Source: Peribacillus sp. Bi96 (GTDB lineage Bacteria; Bacillota; Bacilli; Bacillales; DSM-1321). Taken from it: a stretch of DNA of 64,000 nucleotides. Below are positions 18,107-27,196 of the stretch, piece by piece. A program made the position numbers and the translations under genes. The DNA lies in assembly GCF_918698115.1 (NCBI RefSeq), contig NZ_CAKKLV010000004.1, positions 62,001 to 126,000 of the forward strand, read 5' to 3'. The notes below the pieces were generated by a model that was not told the DNA's origin, ran no database searches, and saw only the letters and a list, made by a program, of their open reading frames with translations. Every line of letters begins with the position of its first letter. The first letter of the stretch is position 1.

Positions 18107-18529
18107 ATGATAAAAAATATTGATCATATCGGTATTGCCGTCAAGTCACTAGATGAAACCTTGCCACTTTATACGGAAACGCTGAAGTTGGAACTCGAGG
18201 GAATTGAGACAGTGGAGAGCCAAGGAGTAAAAGTGGCCTTCATCTTGGCAGGCAATACCCGTTTGGAGTTATTGGAAGCGTTATCACCGGAGAGCCCGAT
18301 CGCTAAATTCATTGAAAAACGCGGGGAGGGCATCCATCATGTTGCACTTGGCGTCGATGATATCGAAGATCGAATTAAAGAAATTAAAGAATCCGGAATA
18401 CGCATGATTGATGATTCATCGAGAAAGGGAGCGCATCATGCTGATGTTGCTTTCGTTCATCCCAAGTCTACTGCGGGTGTTTTATATGAGCTTTGTGAAC
18501 GAGCTGAATCAAAGGAGGAGCAGAAATGA
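18107..18529 (+). CDS. mce: Methylmalonyl-CoA epimerase
   Basis: The enzyme converts (S)- to (R)-methylmalonyl-CoA, the form used by the mutase. It is a 140-residue vicinal-oxygen-chelate protein with two beta-alpha-beta-beta-beta repeats. Metal-binding residues are visible as DHIGIAV (His near residue 7), EGIHHVALGVDD (His near residue 82) and the Glu in VLYELCER. GGGGG precedes the ATG. Its stop overlaps the yqjD start (ATGA), so the two are coupled. It is collinear with B. subtilis yqjC. Confidence 0.93.
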   Translation: MIKNIDHIGIAVKSLDETLPLYTETLKLELEGIETVESQGVKVAFILAGNTRLELLEALSPESPIAKFIEKRGEGIHHVALGVDDIEDRIKEIKESGIRMIDDSSRKGAHHADVAFVHPKSTAGVLYELCERAESKEEQK

Positions 18530-20076
18530 CAGACATATATGAAACGATCAATGACTTATATGACAGACGCCGTAAAGTGGAAATGGGCGGCGGTGAAGAA
18601 AGAATCGATAAGCAGCATGAAAAAGGGAAACTTACGGCAAGGGAAAGAATCGAACTCTTGGTTGATCCGGGAACTTTCATTGAACTGAATCCTTTTATCA
18701 AGCACCGTAACACCAATTTTGGCATGGAAAAGGAAGAAGGACCGGGAGAAGGGGTTGTCACTGGTTATGGAAAAGTAAACGGCCGCGACATTTATCTCTT
18801 TTCACAGGACTTTACTGTATTTGGCGGAGCTCTAGGGGAAATGCATGCTCTGAAAATTGCCAATGTTATGGATTTGGCAGCGGAAAACGGAGCCCCCTTC
18901 ATAGGATTGAACGATTCTGGTGGAGCACGTATTCAAGAAGGTGTGGTTTCTCTAGACGGTTATGGTCAAATATTTTATCGGAACTCCATATATTCAGGGG
19001 TCATCCCTCAAATATCCGTTATCATGGGACCTTGTGCTGGTGGAGCCGTATATTCCCCAGCCATAACGGACTTTGTCTTCATGGTTGAAAAAACAAGTCA
19101 AATGTTCATCACAGGACCGAAAGTCATTGAAACGGTTACAGGAGAAAAGATTTCATCTGAAGGATTGGGTGGAGCCACTGTACATAATACTATTAGCGGT
19201 AATGCACATTTCAAGGGAGCATCTGAAGAACAAGTATTGGCAGACGTCAGGCGTCTTCTGAGCTATCTGCCGCAAAATAATGAAGAGAAGCCGCCGGTTC
19301 TGGAAGCGGACGATGGAGATGACTATCGTCCGGACTTGACGGATGTTGTCCCTTATGAAGGGATCCGGCCATATGATGTTCGGAAAGTATTGGAGCAAAT
19401 TGTCGATGAGGATTCATTCATGGAGGTCCAAGAGGGCTTTGCGAAAAATATAGTGGTAGGATTAGCGCGGATCAAAGGGAAATCAGTTGGACTTGTCTGT
19501 AATCAGCCAAAAGTATTGGCAGGGGGACTGGATATTGATTCATCCGATAAGGCTGCCCGTTTTATTCGTTTCTGTGACTCGTTTAACATTCCGTTAATTA
19601 CATTTGAAGATGTTTCAGGGTTCTTTCCAGGCGTCAAGCAAGAGCATGGCGGGATTATCCGCCACGGGGCAAAGCTGCTATATGCTTATTCCGAAGCAAC
19701 AGTGCCAAAATTGACGATCATTCTTCGTAAAGCCTACGGAGGTGCTTACGTGGCGCTTAATAGTAAATCTATCGGTGCTGATCTTACATTTGCATGGCCA
19801 AATGCCGAAATCGCGGTAATGGGTTCAGCGGGGGCGGCAAATATCATTTTTGCCCGTGAAATTCAAAATAGTGAAGACCCGGAAGCGACTCGTGAAGCTA
19901 AAATTGAAGAATACCGTGAGAAGTTCGCTAATCCGTATGTAGCTGCAAGTCTTGGTATGGTGGATGATGTCATTGATCCTCGTGAAACTAGGATTAAGAT
20001 CATTCAATCTCTGGAAATGCTTCGCAACAAAAAAGAAAAGCGTCCATGGAAAAAGCACGGCAATATTCCGTTGTGA
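18526..20076 (+). CDS. yqjD: Acyl-CoA carboxylase carboxyltransferase (beta) subunit, probably propionyl-CoA carboxylase
   Basis: The carboxyltransferase subunit moves CO2 from biotin to an acyl-CoA, most likely propionyl-CoA, giving (S)-methylmalonyl-CoA. The 516-residue protein has both crotonase-type halves with oxyanion-hole glycines (GLNDSGGARIQEG and GPCAGGAVYSPA in the N half, RKAYGGAYVALN in the C half). It is coupled to mce. No biotin carboxylase or biotin carrier gene lies in the window, so its partner must be encoded elsewhere. A sodium-pump decarboxylase subunit is less likely because the membrane partner is also absent. Confidence 0.9.
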   Translation: MTDIYETINDLYDRRRKVEMGGGEERIDKQHEKGKLTARERIELLVDPGTFIELNPFIKHRNTNFGMEKEEGPGEGVVTGYGKVNGRDIYLFSQDFTVFGGALGEMHALKIANVMDLAAENGAPFIGLNDSGGARIQEGVVSLDGYGQIFYRNSIYSGVIPQISVIMGPCAGGAVYSPAITDFVFMVEKTSQMFITGPKVIETVTGEKISSEGLGGATVHNTISGNAHFKGASEEQVLADVRRLLSYLPQNNEEKPPVLEADDGDDYRPDLTDVVPYEGIRPYDVRKVLEQIVDEDSFMEVQEGFAKNIVVGLARIKGKSVGLVCNQPKVLAGGLDIDSSDKAARFIRFCDSFNIPLITFEDVSGFFPGVKQEHGGIIRHGAKLLYAYSEATVPKLTIILRKAYGGAYVALNSKSIGADLTFAWPNAEIAVMGSAGAANIIFAREIQNSEDPEATREAKIEEYREKFANPYVAASLGMVDDVIDPRETRIKIIQSLEMLRNKKEKRPWKKHGNIPL

Positions 20077-20087
20077 TTTGATTGCTG

Positions 20088-20116
20088 GAGCCCAAAACAA
20101 TTGTTTGGGGCTCTTT
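20088..20116 (+). terminator. Terminator of mce-yqjD
   Basis: A self-complementary stem GAGCCC...GGGGCTC with an AACAATTGTT centre, followed by TTT. Confidence 0.7.
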
Positions 20117-20303
20117 GCTATACGGGGAATTATCATTCTTGAAGGAAATCTTAGGCATTAGTTCACCATTTTTAAACGAATGTTTGGAAGGCGAATAGCC
20201 GTCATTCTATTTAACGGGGGGCTCTTCAGTTTCACATTATTTGCCGGAGCGCCGCTTTTAGCAGTATAATTAAAGAGGAAAACTTTTTTGGAGGTTTTAT
20301 TTT

Positions 20304-21425
20304 ATGATTAATGAAGAACGTTTAGTTAGTGAATTTATGGAATTGGTACAGATCGATTCCGAAACGAAAAATGAAGCTGCCATCGCCAAAGTGCTTAAAG
20401 AAAAATTCAAGGCACTAGGTGTAGAGGTTTTTGAAGATGATACAACAGCAGTTACCGGTCATGGTGCAGGCAATTTAATATGTACTTTGAAAGGAACGAA
20501 AGAAGGCGTAGATACCATTTATTTCACCTCCCACATGGACACGGTTGTCCCTGGTAATGGAATCAAGCCTTCCATCAAAGATGGATACATAGTGTCGGAC
20601 GGAACAACTATTTTAGGGGCGGATGACAAAGCTGGATTAGCGGTCATGTTAGAGACGCTTAAAGTGTTGGAAGAACAGAATATCGAACATGGGACAATCG
20701 AATTTATCATAACAGTTGGTGAAGAATCTGGATTGGTTGGGGCAAAAGCACTGGACCGCTCCCTTGTAACGGCTAAATTCGGTTTTGCACTTGACAGTGA
20801 TGGAAAAGTGGGCAATGTGGTGGTTGCTGCACCTACTCAGGCGAAAGTTTCTGCGACAATTTTAGGCAAGACGGCTCATGCTGGTGTTGCTCCTGAAAAA
20901 GGAGTTTCGGCGATTACGATTGCTGCCAAAGCCATCTCAAGAATGCCGTTAGGCCGAATCGACGAAGAAACGACAGCCAACATCGGACGTTTCCAGGGCG
21001 GACAGCAAACCAATATTGTTTGTGACCATGTTGAAATCCTGGCTGAAGCAAGATCCTTAATTCCTGAAAAAATGGAAATACAGGTAGCGAAAATGAAAGA
21101 AGCATTCGAGACTGCAGCTATTGAAATGGGTGGACGTGCTGAAGTTGAAGTTACCGTCATGTATCCTGGGTTTAAATATGGAGCTGGTGATCATGTTGTC
21201 GAAGTTGCAAGAAAGGCTGCGGAGAAAATCGGTCGTCCATGCGAGTTGGTTAAAAGCGGAGGCGGTAGCGATGCGAATGTCATTGCCGGTTTTGGAATTC
21301 CTACTGTCAATCTTGCAGTTGGCTATGAAGATATCCATACTACGAATGAAAGAATTCCAGTTGAAGAATTAACGAAGCTTGCTGAAATGGTTGTCAGCAT
21401 CATTAAGGAAGTATCCGGGGAATAA
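20304..21425 (+). CDS. yqjE: M20 family metallopeptidase, tripeptidase T-like (YqjE)
   Basis: A cytosolic zinc peptidase or amidohydrolase of the M20B group. Zinc ligands are seen in TSHMDTVVPG (His, Asp), GADDKAG (Asp), VGEESGLVG (Glu-Glu pair) and the C-terminal DIHTTNE (His). A dimerisation domain lies between about residues 180 and 290. Length is 373 residues, as for B. subtilis YqjE, which occupies the same place. TTGGAGG is well spaced before ATG 20304. The natural substrate is not known; peptide cleavage is a family inference. Confidence 0.9.
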   Translation: MINEERLVSEFMELVQIDSETKNEAAIAKVLKEKFKALGVEVFEDDTTAVTGHGAGNLICTLKGTKEGVDTIYFTSHMDTVVPGNGIKPSIKDGYIVSDGTTILGADDKAGLAVMLETLKVLEEQNIEHGTIEFIITVGEESGLVGAKALDRSLVTAKFGFALDSDGKVGNVVVAAPTQAKVSATILGKTAHAGVAPEKGVSAITIAAKAISRMPLGRIDEETTANIGRFQGGQQTNIVCDHVEILAEARSLIPEKMEIQVAKMKEAFETAAIEMGGRAEVEVTVMYPGFKYGAGDHVVEVARKAAEKIGRPCELVKSGGGSDANVIAGFGIPTVNLAVGYEDIHTTNERIPVEELTKLAEMVVSIIKEVSGE

Positions 21426-21443
21426 TTAACCTTCTCGCTGTGA

Positions 21444-21626
21444 CTTGTTGTACAAGCCCGTGAAATACTTGATTTAACGGATGGACTTATTAGACAAACA
21501 AAAAAACTGGATATAGGCAGGGGTTGCCATGTGGGCAGCCGTTTGATTACTATCATTGATCCGCAAAAACTCGTATCTCTAGAAGGCGTTAAAGTATTGC
21601 AGGAATATATGTACAGTCATCAATGA
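21444..21626 (+). pseudogene. Startless 60-codon coding remnant ending at a terminator
   Basis: After a stop codon at 21441-21443 an open frame of 60 codons reads into a terminator. It contains LDLTDGLIRQTKKLDIGRG and LVSLEGVKVLQEYMYSHQ. The composition looks coding and the stop lies right at a hairpin, as for a real gene end. There is no ATG, GTG or TTG near its start, so it seems to be the 3' end of a gene that lost its beginning, or is frameshifted. I do not recognise the family. The rest of 21426-21753 holds only the terminator and the polY1 upstream region. Confidence 0.4.
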
Positions 21627-21645
21627 CATGATGGCTGTTTTTCTT
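21613..21645 (+). terminator. Terminator after the coding remnant
   Basis: ACAGTCATC pairs with GATGGCTGT (one G-T pair) around AATGACAT and is followed by TTTTCTT. Confidence 0.65.
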
Positions 21646-21753
21646 GGAGTAGAAGCTTCTTTACGGTGGTTACCAAAGATAAGTGGGGATCTAATATTTT
21701 TTGGGTCCTATTATCCGGCGGTTTTTATTTTTACAAGGATGTGACGCTCACGC

Positions 21754-23028
21754 ATGAAGGACATGTATCCCAAAAATGGCAGGGTCATTCTCCATGTAGA
21801 TATGAATAGTTTCTATGCTTCAGTGGAAATGTCGTATGATGCTTCATTGAAAGGTAAACCGCTTGCCATTGCAGGGAATGTAGAAGAGCGAAGAGGTATC
21901 ATTGTCACTTGCAGCTATGAGGCAAGGAAGTTCGGGGTTAAAACGACCATGCCGATTTGGCAGGCGAAAAAACTATGTCCTCAATTAGTCATTCAGAAAC
22001 CGAATTTCGAGCGTTATCGAAAGGCATCACTGGCAATTTTTGATGTTTTGAGGCAATACACAGAGATGGTTGAACCCGTTTCAATTGATGAAGGGTATCT
22101 GGATATCAGTGAATGCGCCGAATTGGGTTCACCTTTAGAAATAGCCAAAAGCATTCAGGAAAGAATTTTTAATACGATGGATCTCCCTTGCAGCATAGGG
22201 ATCGCCCCTAATAAATTTTTGGCCAAAACTGCTTCTGATATGAAAAAGCCAATGGGAATCACCGTATTAAGGAAAAGAGATATTTATGAGAAGCTCTGGC
22301 CTTTACGAGTGGCTGAAATGCATGGCATCGGCGATAAGACTTCGGAAAAACTTCATACAATCGGCATAATGACGATCAGGGACCTTGCAGAAGCACATGA
22401 GAGCCAGCTGAAACAATTACTTGGGATCAATGGCATCCGCTTGAAAGATAGGGCGAATGGAATTGACCCCAGGGTTGTAGATCCAGAATCGATTTTTGAC
22501 CATAAAAGCATTGGGAACTCGACAACTCTTCCACATGACTCCACCAATCAAAAAGAACTGATCGGTGTATTGGAAAAGCTTTCAGAGAAGGTTGCTGTCA
22601 GATTGAAAAATAAGCGGCTGCTTGGCCAAAAAATAGGTGTGACGATCCGTTACAAAGACCGCCGCACAATTACAAGAAGCAGGACGGTTCCAAATCCAGT
22701 TTTTGAAAAAAAGGATATTTTGGATGGAGCTACCGATCTTTTCATGAAAAATTGGAATGGCGATGGAATCAGGCTTCTTGGTGTCACTGCCTATGATGTC
22801 ATCGAGAAAGATTCGGCCTTCAAACAACTGGATATTTTCTCCTTTCAAGAGGATGCAGAAAAAGAACCGCTGTATGAAGCGATGGAACACTTGCAAAATA
22901 AGTACGGAGAAAATATTATTAAAAAGGGATTACCCTTGAAGAACCGTTCGATTGGAACAGACACTAGCTTCAGTAAAGATTTCTTTGAGCAATCTAGGAG
23001 AAACGATCCTTCTTTTGACAAAGAATAG
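21754..23028 (+). CDS. polY1: Y-family DNA polymerase IV (PolY1/DinB type, YqjH)
   Basis: A translesion DNA polymerase. The palm motifs are HVDMNSFYASVE near residue 14 and SIDEGYLDI near residue 108, carrying the catalytic Asp and Asp-Glu residues. Helix-hairpin-helix sequence (GIGDKTSEKLHTIGI) and a little-finger domain follow. A sliding-clamp motif, QLDIF, lies near residue 360. Length is 424 residues. No LexA box is obvious ahead of it, unlike the second Y-family gene at 40.3 kb. ATG 21754 has a poor ribosome site; ATG 21763 is an alternative. Confidence 0.93.
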   Translation: MKDMYPKNGRVILHVDMNSFYASVEMSYDASLKGKPLAIAGNVEERRGIIVTCSYEARKFGVKTTMPIWQAKKLCPQLVIQKPNFERYRKASLAIFDVLRQYTEMVEPVSIDEGYLDISECAELGSPLEIAKSIQERIFNTMDLPCSIGIAPNKFLAKTASDMKKPMGITVLRKRDIYEKLWPLRVAEMHGIGDKTSEKLHTIGIMTIRDLAEAHESQLKQLLGINGIRLKDRANGIDPRVVDPESIFDHKSIGNSTTLPHDSTNQKELIGVLEKLSEKVAVRLKNKRLLGQKIGVTIRYKDRRTITRSRTVPNPVFEKKDILDGATDLFMKNWNGDGIRLLGVTAYDVIEKDSAFKQLDIFSFQEDAEKEPLYEAMEHLQNKYGENIIKKGLPLKNRSIGTDTSFSKDFFEQSRRNDPSFDKE

Positions 23029-23061
23029 CTGTGTAAAGATATGGAGAAGGGAAAGATGATC

Positions 23062-24474
23062 ATGACAAAACAACAGATTGGTGTTATCGGACTAGCCGTA
23101 ATGGGTAAGAATCTTGCATTTAATATTGAAAGCAGAGGATATTCCATTTCCGTCTATAATCGCTCTGGGGCAAAAACAGACGAAATGATGAAGGAAGCGG
23201 ATGGCAAAAACGTAAATGCCACTTATACGCTTGAAGAATTCGTCAATTCTCTGGAAACACCACGCAAAATTTTATTGATGGTTAAAGCCGGTGCTGCAAC
23301 AGATGCAACAATCGAGCAATTAAAACCGTTGCTTGAAAAAGGAGATATCGTTATTGATGGAGGGAATACGTTCTTCAAGGACACTCAGCGCCGCAATGAG
23401 GAGTTAAGCCAGTTGGGCATCCATTTCATCGGTACAGGCGTCTCAGGTGGGGAAGAAGGAGCTCTAACGGGTCCGTCCATCATGCCTGGAGGCCAAAAAG
23501 AAGCATATGAACTTGTTGCACCGATCTTGAAGGATATTTCAGCTAAAGTCGATGGTGATGCTTGCTGTACATATATCGGACCGGATGGAGCAGGTCATTA
23601 TGTGAAAATGGTACATAATGGTATTGAATACGGTGACATGCAGTTAATTTCCGAATCTTATTTCCTTCTAAAAAATCTTCTTGGACTATCTGCTGAAGAA
23701 TTCCATGAAGTCTTTACGGAATGGAATAATGGGGAACTTGATAGCTATCTAATTGAAATTACTGCTGATATTTTCAAAAAATATGATGAAGAAACCGGCA
23801 AGCCAATGGTCGATGTCATCTTAGATAAAGCTGGCCAAAAAGGAACAGGAAAATGGACAAGCCAAAGTGCGCTTGATCTTGGTGTTCCACTTCCAATCAT
23901 TACGGAATCCGTATTTGCACGCTTTATTTCAGCAATCAAGGACGAGCGTGTTGAAGCGAGTAAAATCCTTCGCGGTCCAAAAGCCGAATCATTTACTGGA
24001 GATAAAAAGGCTTTGATTGAAAGTATCCGTAAAGCACTTTATATGAGCAAGATCTGTTCCTATGCACAAGGCTTTGCACAAATGAAGGCAGCATCCGAAG
24101 AAAGTGACTGGAACTTGCAATATGGTGAAATCGCAATGATTTTCCGTGGCGGCTGTATCATTCGTGCACAATTCCTACAAAAAATTAAGGAAGCGTACGA
24201 TCGTGAAGCGAACTTGAATAACTTGCTTCTTGATCCTTATTTCCAAGGGATCGTTGAAAGCTACCAAGGAGCTTTACGTGAGGTGATATCAACAGCAGTG
24301 ATGAACGGAATTCCGGTTCCTTGCTTGTCATCAGCACTTGCTTATTTCGACAGCTATCGTACAGAAACACTGCCAGCTAACCTAATTCAAGCTCAACGTG
24401 ATTATTTTGGAGCCCATACGTATCAACGCATTGATAAAGAAGGAACATTCCATACCGAATGGATGGAAAAATAA
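23062..24474 (+). CDS. gndA: 6-phosphogluconate dehydrogenase (decarboxylating)
   Basis: The enzyme oxidises 6-phosphogluconate to ribulose 5-phosphate with release of CO2 and NADPH, in the oxidative pentose phosphate pathway. The protein shows the NADP site [14 protein letters not shown] at its N terminus, the substrate signature [18 protein letters not shown] near residue 128 and [12 protein letters not shown] with the catalytic Lys. I chose ATG 23062 ([10 protein letters not shown]) as homologues do, giving 470 residues; in-frame ATGs at 23041 and 23056 lie upstream. It is near zwf, which is transcribed toward it from 28.7 kb. Confidence 0.95.
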   Translation: MTKQQIGVIGLAVMGKNLAFNIESRGYSISVYNRSGAKTDEMMKEADGKNVNATYTLEEFVNSLETPRKILLMVKAGAATDATIEQLKPLLEKGDIVIDGGNTFFKDTQRRNEELSQLGIHFIGTGVSGGEEGALTGPSIMPGGQKEAYELVAPILKDISAKVDGDACCTYIGPDGAGHYVKMVHNGIEYGDMQLISESYFLLKNLLGLSAEEFHEVFTEWNNGELDSYLIEITADIFKKYDEETGKPMVDVILDKAGQKGTGKWTSQSALDLGVPLPIITESVFARFISAIKDERVEASKILRGPKAESFTGDKKALIESIRKALYMSKICSYAQGFAQMKAASEESDWNLQYGEIAMIFRGGCIIRAQFLQKIKEAYDREANLNNLLLDPYFQGIVESYQGALREVISTAVMNGIPVPCLSSALAYFDSYRTETLPANLIQAQRDYFGAHTYQRIDKEGTFHTEWMEK

Positions 24475-24501
24475 AAAGCAAGCCGGCTTAAAAGTGAACT
24501 G

Positions 24502-24640
24502 CACCCTAATTGTTAGACAAAAGTCTAGCAATTGGAGGTGTATTTTTTATGGGGAGATTTTTTGAAATAAAGTAGAAGTGGTTTTGCAGTACTTGGAAGG
24601 AAAGGATTCCAATATAGTAAAGATAATTTAAATACAAGTA
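24502..24640 (+). mobile_element. IS3-family end and truncated, frameshifted orfA
   Basis: CACCCTAATTGTTAGAC and GTCTAGCAATTGGAGGTG (24502-24540) form the inverted structure often found at the start of IS3-type elements. ATG 24549 begins MGRFFEIK and then stops. A one-base shift restores KVEVVLQYLEGKDSN, which resembles the start of IS3 OrfA. Nothing more of the transposase is left. The 24641-24900 stretch is AT-rich and holds no gene that I can support. Confidence 0.5.
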
Positions 24641-24905
24641 AATATTTTTAAAGTGAATCATCTTAATATTTCTTATAATGAGAAAAGTTCTAAGTCTATC
24701 CATGGTATGGAAAATTATTTTTTAAAAAATCCTTTAAAGAAAGCTTCTACCCATGTATGTATATCTCTCGAGATATTATAGTTATATAACAAAATTTGTA
24801 AAATAATGAGAGGGAGCTATTTTATTAAATTATGGATTTTAAACAACATGGTTAATTACGTACTAAATCAATGGGTGTAGTTTTTGAAGTTTCGTTGGAG
24901 GTGAT

Positions 24906-25456
24906 AACTTTTTTCAGTACGAATAATATCTATCCTTCCCATGATTGGTGCTGCAGGAGTGCTCACAGCCTTAGTGCCGGGTTCGATGCTTTTAATGTCT
25001 GCTGCTACCTTGTTGGCCAAAAATGTATACGGTGTATTTGTGCCTTCTGCTACCGATAAGCAAATTGTAAGTTTAGCTAAGTATTTAGTACCTGTCATTG
25101 CTCTTGTTTCCTTATGTTTTACGTTTAAAAGTGGTACGATTGTGGCTTTATTATTAATGGGGTCTAGTTTGGTAACACAGTTGTTTCCAGCTATGATATT
25201 TAGCTTAATGAGGAATAATTTCGTGACAAAGCAAGGGGCATTTGCGGGAATCATCATGGGGGAAGCAACGGTAGCATACATTACGCTTTCAAAAACCACT
25301 ATTGCAACCCTGTTTCCTTTATTTCCTCAGTGGGTGAAGGATATAAATGTAGGGATAATAGCACTTACTATAAATGTAATAGTTATGACCGTTGTAAGCA
25401 TGGTCACAAAGAATTATAGTGTTTCTAAGAAGAAGACTGAACAAGTTGCATCGTGA
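24906..25456 (+). pseudogene. C-terminal fragment of a sodium:solute symporter (SSS family)
   Basis: An open frame from 24906 (first ATG 24941) encodes about 180 hydrophobic residues with five or so transmembrane segments (IGAAGVLTALVPGSMLLMSA, then IVALLLMGSSLVTQLFPAMI). It resembles only the last third of SSS permeases, which are normally about 480-500 residues. A stop codon interrupts the frame just upstream and the N-terminal part is missing. It sits beside an IS3 remnant, suggesting that insertion and deletion destroyed the gene. It is probably not functional. Confidence 0.7.
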
Positions 25457-25577
25457 TGTTGATAAGCCATTTGTTAAGAACACCGGTGTTTAGGTGAACA
25501 ACTATTCAGAAAGGCCATGTTTATGTCTTATAATTACATTAACAGTATTTATTTTAATCAGTAATGGAGGTTTGAAA

Positions 25578-26030
25578 ATGGATAAATTCATGGAACGAGC
25601 AGTAGAACTGGCGGTAGAAAATGTTCGTGAGGGTGGACAACCTTTTGGTGCAGTACTTGTGAAGAATAACGATGTTGTAGCTGAAGGTGTTAATGAGCTG
25701 CACAAAACTTATGATGTTAGTGGACATGCGGAATTACTGGCTATCCGGCGCGCGCAAGAGCAATTACAGACGAATGATCTATCAGGCTATACAATGTATG
25801 CAAGTGGGGAGCCTTGTCCGATGTGCCTAACGGCAATGTACCTTGCTGGAATCGAAAAGGTTTTTTATTGTGCTTCAGTTGAGAATGCGGTTGAAGTGGG
25901 ATTAGGGAAATCTAAAATTATATATGAGGATTTACAAAAAACAAAAGCAGAACGTTCACTTTCGATGATACAAATGCCATTAAATGAAGGACAAAAAGAT
26001 CCAATGAAGCTTTGGGAGGAGAGAACGTAG
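25578..26030 (+). CDS. guaD: Nucleoside/guanine deaminase (GuaD-like)
   Basis: A zinc deaminase of the cytidine deaminase fold. The HAE motif (SGHAELLAIRRA, catalytic Glu) and PCPMC (EPCPMCLTAMYLAG) supply the zinc ligands. The likely reaction is guanine to xanthine, as for B. subtilis GuaD. ATG 25578 follows GGAGG by 8 bases and gives 150 residues; the open frame extends upstream without another good start. It sits between a broken symporter gene and repeats, outside the conserved yqj order, so it may be an accessory gene. Another base as substrate is possible. Confidence 0.82.
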   Translation: MDKFMERAVELAVENVREGGQPFGAVLVKNNDVVAEGVNELHKTYDVSGHAELLAIRRAQEQLQTNDLSGYTMYASGEPCPMCLTAMYLAGIEKVFYCASVENAVEVGLGKSKIIYEDLQKTKAERSLSMIQMPLNEGQKDPMKLWEERT

Positions 26031-26096
26031 TCTTTGGAAACTCTAGGTTAAATGATTCCACATATAAGTTAATATAAGTTTATTCATTCTCTCAGC

Positions 26097-26138
26097 AAAC
26101 GGGCGCATTTCCTAAATAAGGATAAGTGCCCGTTTTGC
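26097..26138 (+). terminator. Terminator of the guanine deaminase gene
   Basis: AAACGGGCGCATTTCC pairs with GGATAAGTGCCCGTTT around TAAATAA, followed by TGCTT. The stretch from 26139 to 26383 shows no gene I can support. Confidence 0.65.
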
Positions 26139-26383
26139 TTATAAGGGCAGCCTTAACAGTAAATTACGATCAATAACCGAAGTCTTAACATCAATCTAAA
26201 GCTGCAGGGAACTTCATTCCATTTATTGATTTCTGAATCTATTTTTTTGAAGGATGAAGGATTTGATGTGAAACTGCCCAAAATGGCTCATCGATGGACA
26301 TTCTATGTTTAAGCCCAGGTGGATTTACTGTGGAGCTACTCAGTTGAGTAAGGACTATATAGTATAGCAATACCGATTTTTGG

Positions 26384-26482
26384 AAATATAATCAACTATT
26401 CTCTATAACTGCTTCAAATTCAATAAAAAATCAAAAGGGTTTCGGAATGAGAACATTCCGAAACCCTTTTGTCTACAAACTG
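26384..26482 (+). repeat. IS1182-type 3' end repeat, copy A
   Basis: AAAAGGGTTTCGGAATG and its complement form a long stem at about 26433-26472. A tail of about 45 bases (TATTCTCTATAACTGCTTCAAATTCAAT) matches the reverse complement of the copies at 44.5 and 60.1 kb. Read as coding, the tail looks like the decayed C terminus of an IS1182-family transposase. The stem has T-runs and can act as a terminator. Confidence 0.65.
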
Positions 26483-26512
26483 AGAGGGTGGTCCAATGCG
26501 CCCTCTTTTTTA

Positions 26513-26686
26513 CTATCTCCGATGCTCTACGAGGTCAATGACCCCTAATACAACATGTGCCAAACCGAAACCAAAAACCGTATTAGCTACCATTTTGTTT
26601 GAGCCCCGGGTCTGCTTCATTGCATAACCCGCAGCTGTCACGGCTGTGCCCAACGCTGTTGGAATTAATCCTTCACGAATGTCCAT
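26513..26686 (-). CDS. Conserved small hydrophobic protein, function unknown
   Basis: A 57-residue - strand ORF beginning MDIREGLIPTALGTAVTAAG and ending in VIDLVEHRR. GGAGGG lies 8 bases before the ATG. Two glycine-rich hydrophobic stretches (about residues 7-22 and 35-52) suggest a small membrane protein. I recall similar short Bacillus proteins that have been misnamed asparagine synthase; nothing in the sequence supports that activity. The 302 bases from 26687 to 26988 upstream hold promoter-like AT-rich sequence and no other gene. Confidence 0.7.
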   Translation of the reverse strand: MDIREGLIPTALGTAVTAAGYAMKQTRGSNKMVANTVFGFGLAHVVLGVIDLVEHRR

Positions 26687-26988
26687 CGTTTAATCCCTCC
26701 ACATCGAAGTTAGTGGTGCCGTCACCAGCACCTTTTCTAGTGTAACCTCAGCCAGGCCTTACCATTCTTTTTCCATGAGGTGATCAAAAGGTTAAAAATG
26801 GTGAAAATGAACTAGTTGTAAATAGTGCCAATTCATTTTCCTTTTATATGGAAAACGTAGTATGATGTATGTCATTCATCCATGGCATTTAGGTTTAAAC
26901 ACCTGCGGAAAAAGGAATATGAACGTTGAAAGAGATGAACGGACCGTAGAATACAGTAGGCAGATAGGAGAGAAGGAGCGGATGACTT

Positions 26989-27150
26989 ATGTTCATCATC
27001 TGGTTGGCTGTAGCCATTTTTTTATTTTTTATTGCCTTAGAATGTGGTGTTTCATTTTGGCTAAATTCAGAAACGGATGGAGTCATGTCCAAGGCCAAGG
27101 AAATGTTTCATTTTATCCGGAGGAAATTAGTCAGGAAGAGTGTTTCATGA
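26989..27150 (+). CDS. Small single-pass membrane protein, function unknown
   Basis: A 53-residue ORF starting MFIIWLAVAIFLFFIALECG with AAGGAG ten bases upstream. One transmembrane helix (about residues 2-22) is followed by a basic tail rich in Lys and Arg (FIRRKLVRKS). It ends just before a strong hairpin shared with the convergent zwf gene, the layout of a true gene. A longer overlapping frame from 26862 looks like a shadow. I do not recognise the family. Confidence 0.55.
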   Translation: MFIIWLAVAIFLFFIALECGVSFWLNSETDGVMSKAKEMFHFIRRKLVRKSVS

Positions 27151-27151
27151 A

Positions 27152-27192
27152 TGAAGAAGGGATGCAGATTCAAATCTGCATCCCTTCTTTGT
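27152..27192. terminator. Bidirectional terminator between the small ORF and zwf
   Basis: AAGAAGGGATGCAGATT and AATCTGCATCCCTTCTT form a near-perfect stem of about 17 pairs with T-rich flanks on both strands. Confidence 0.85.
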
Positions 27193-27196
27193 TTAA

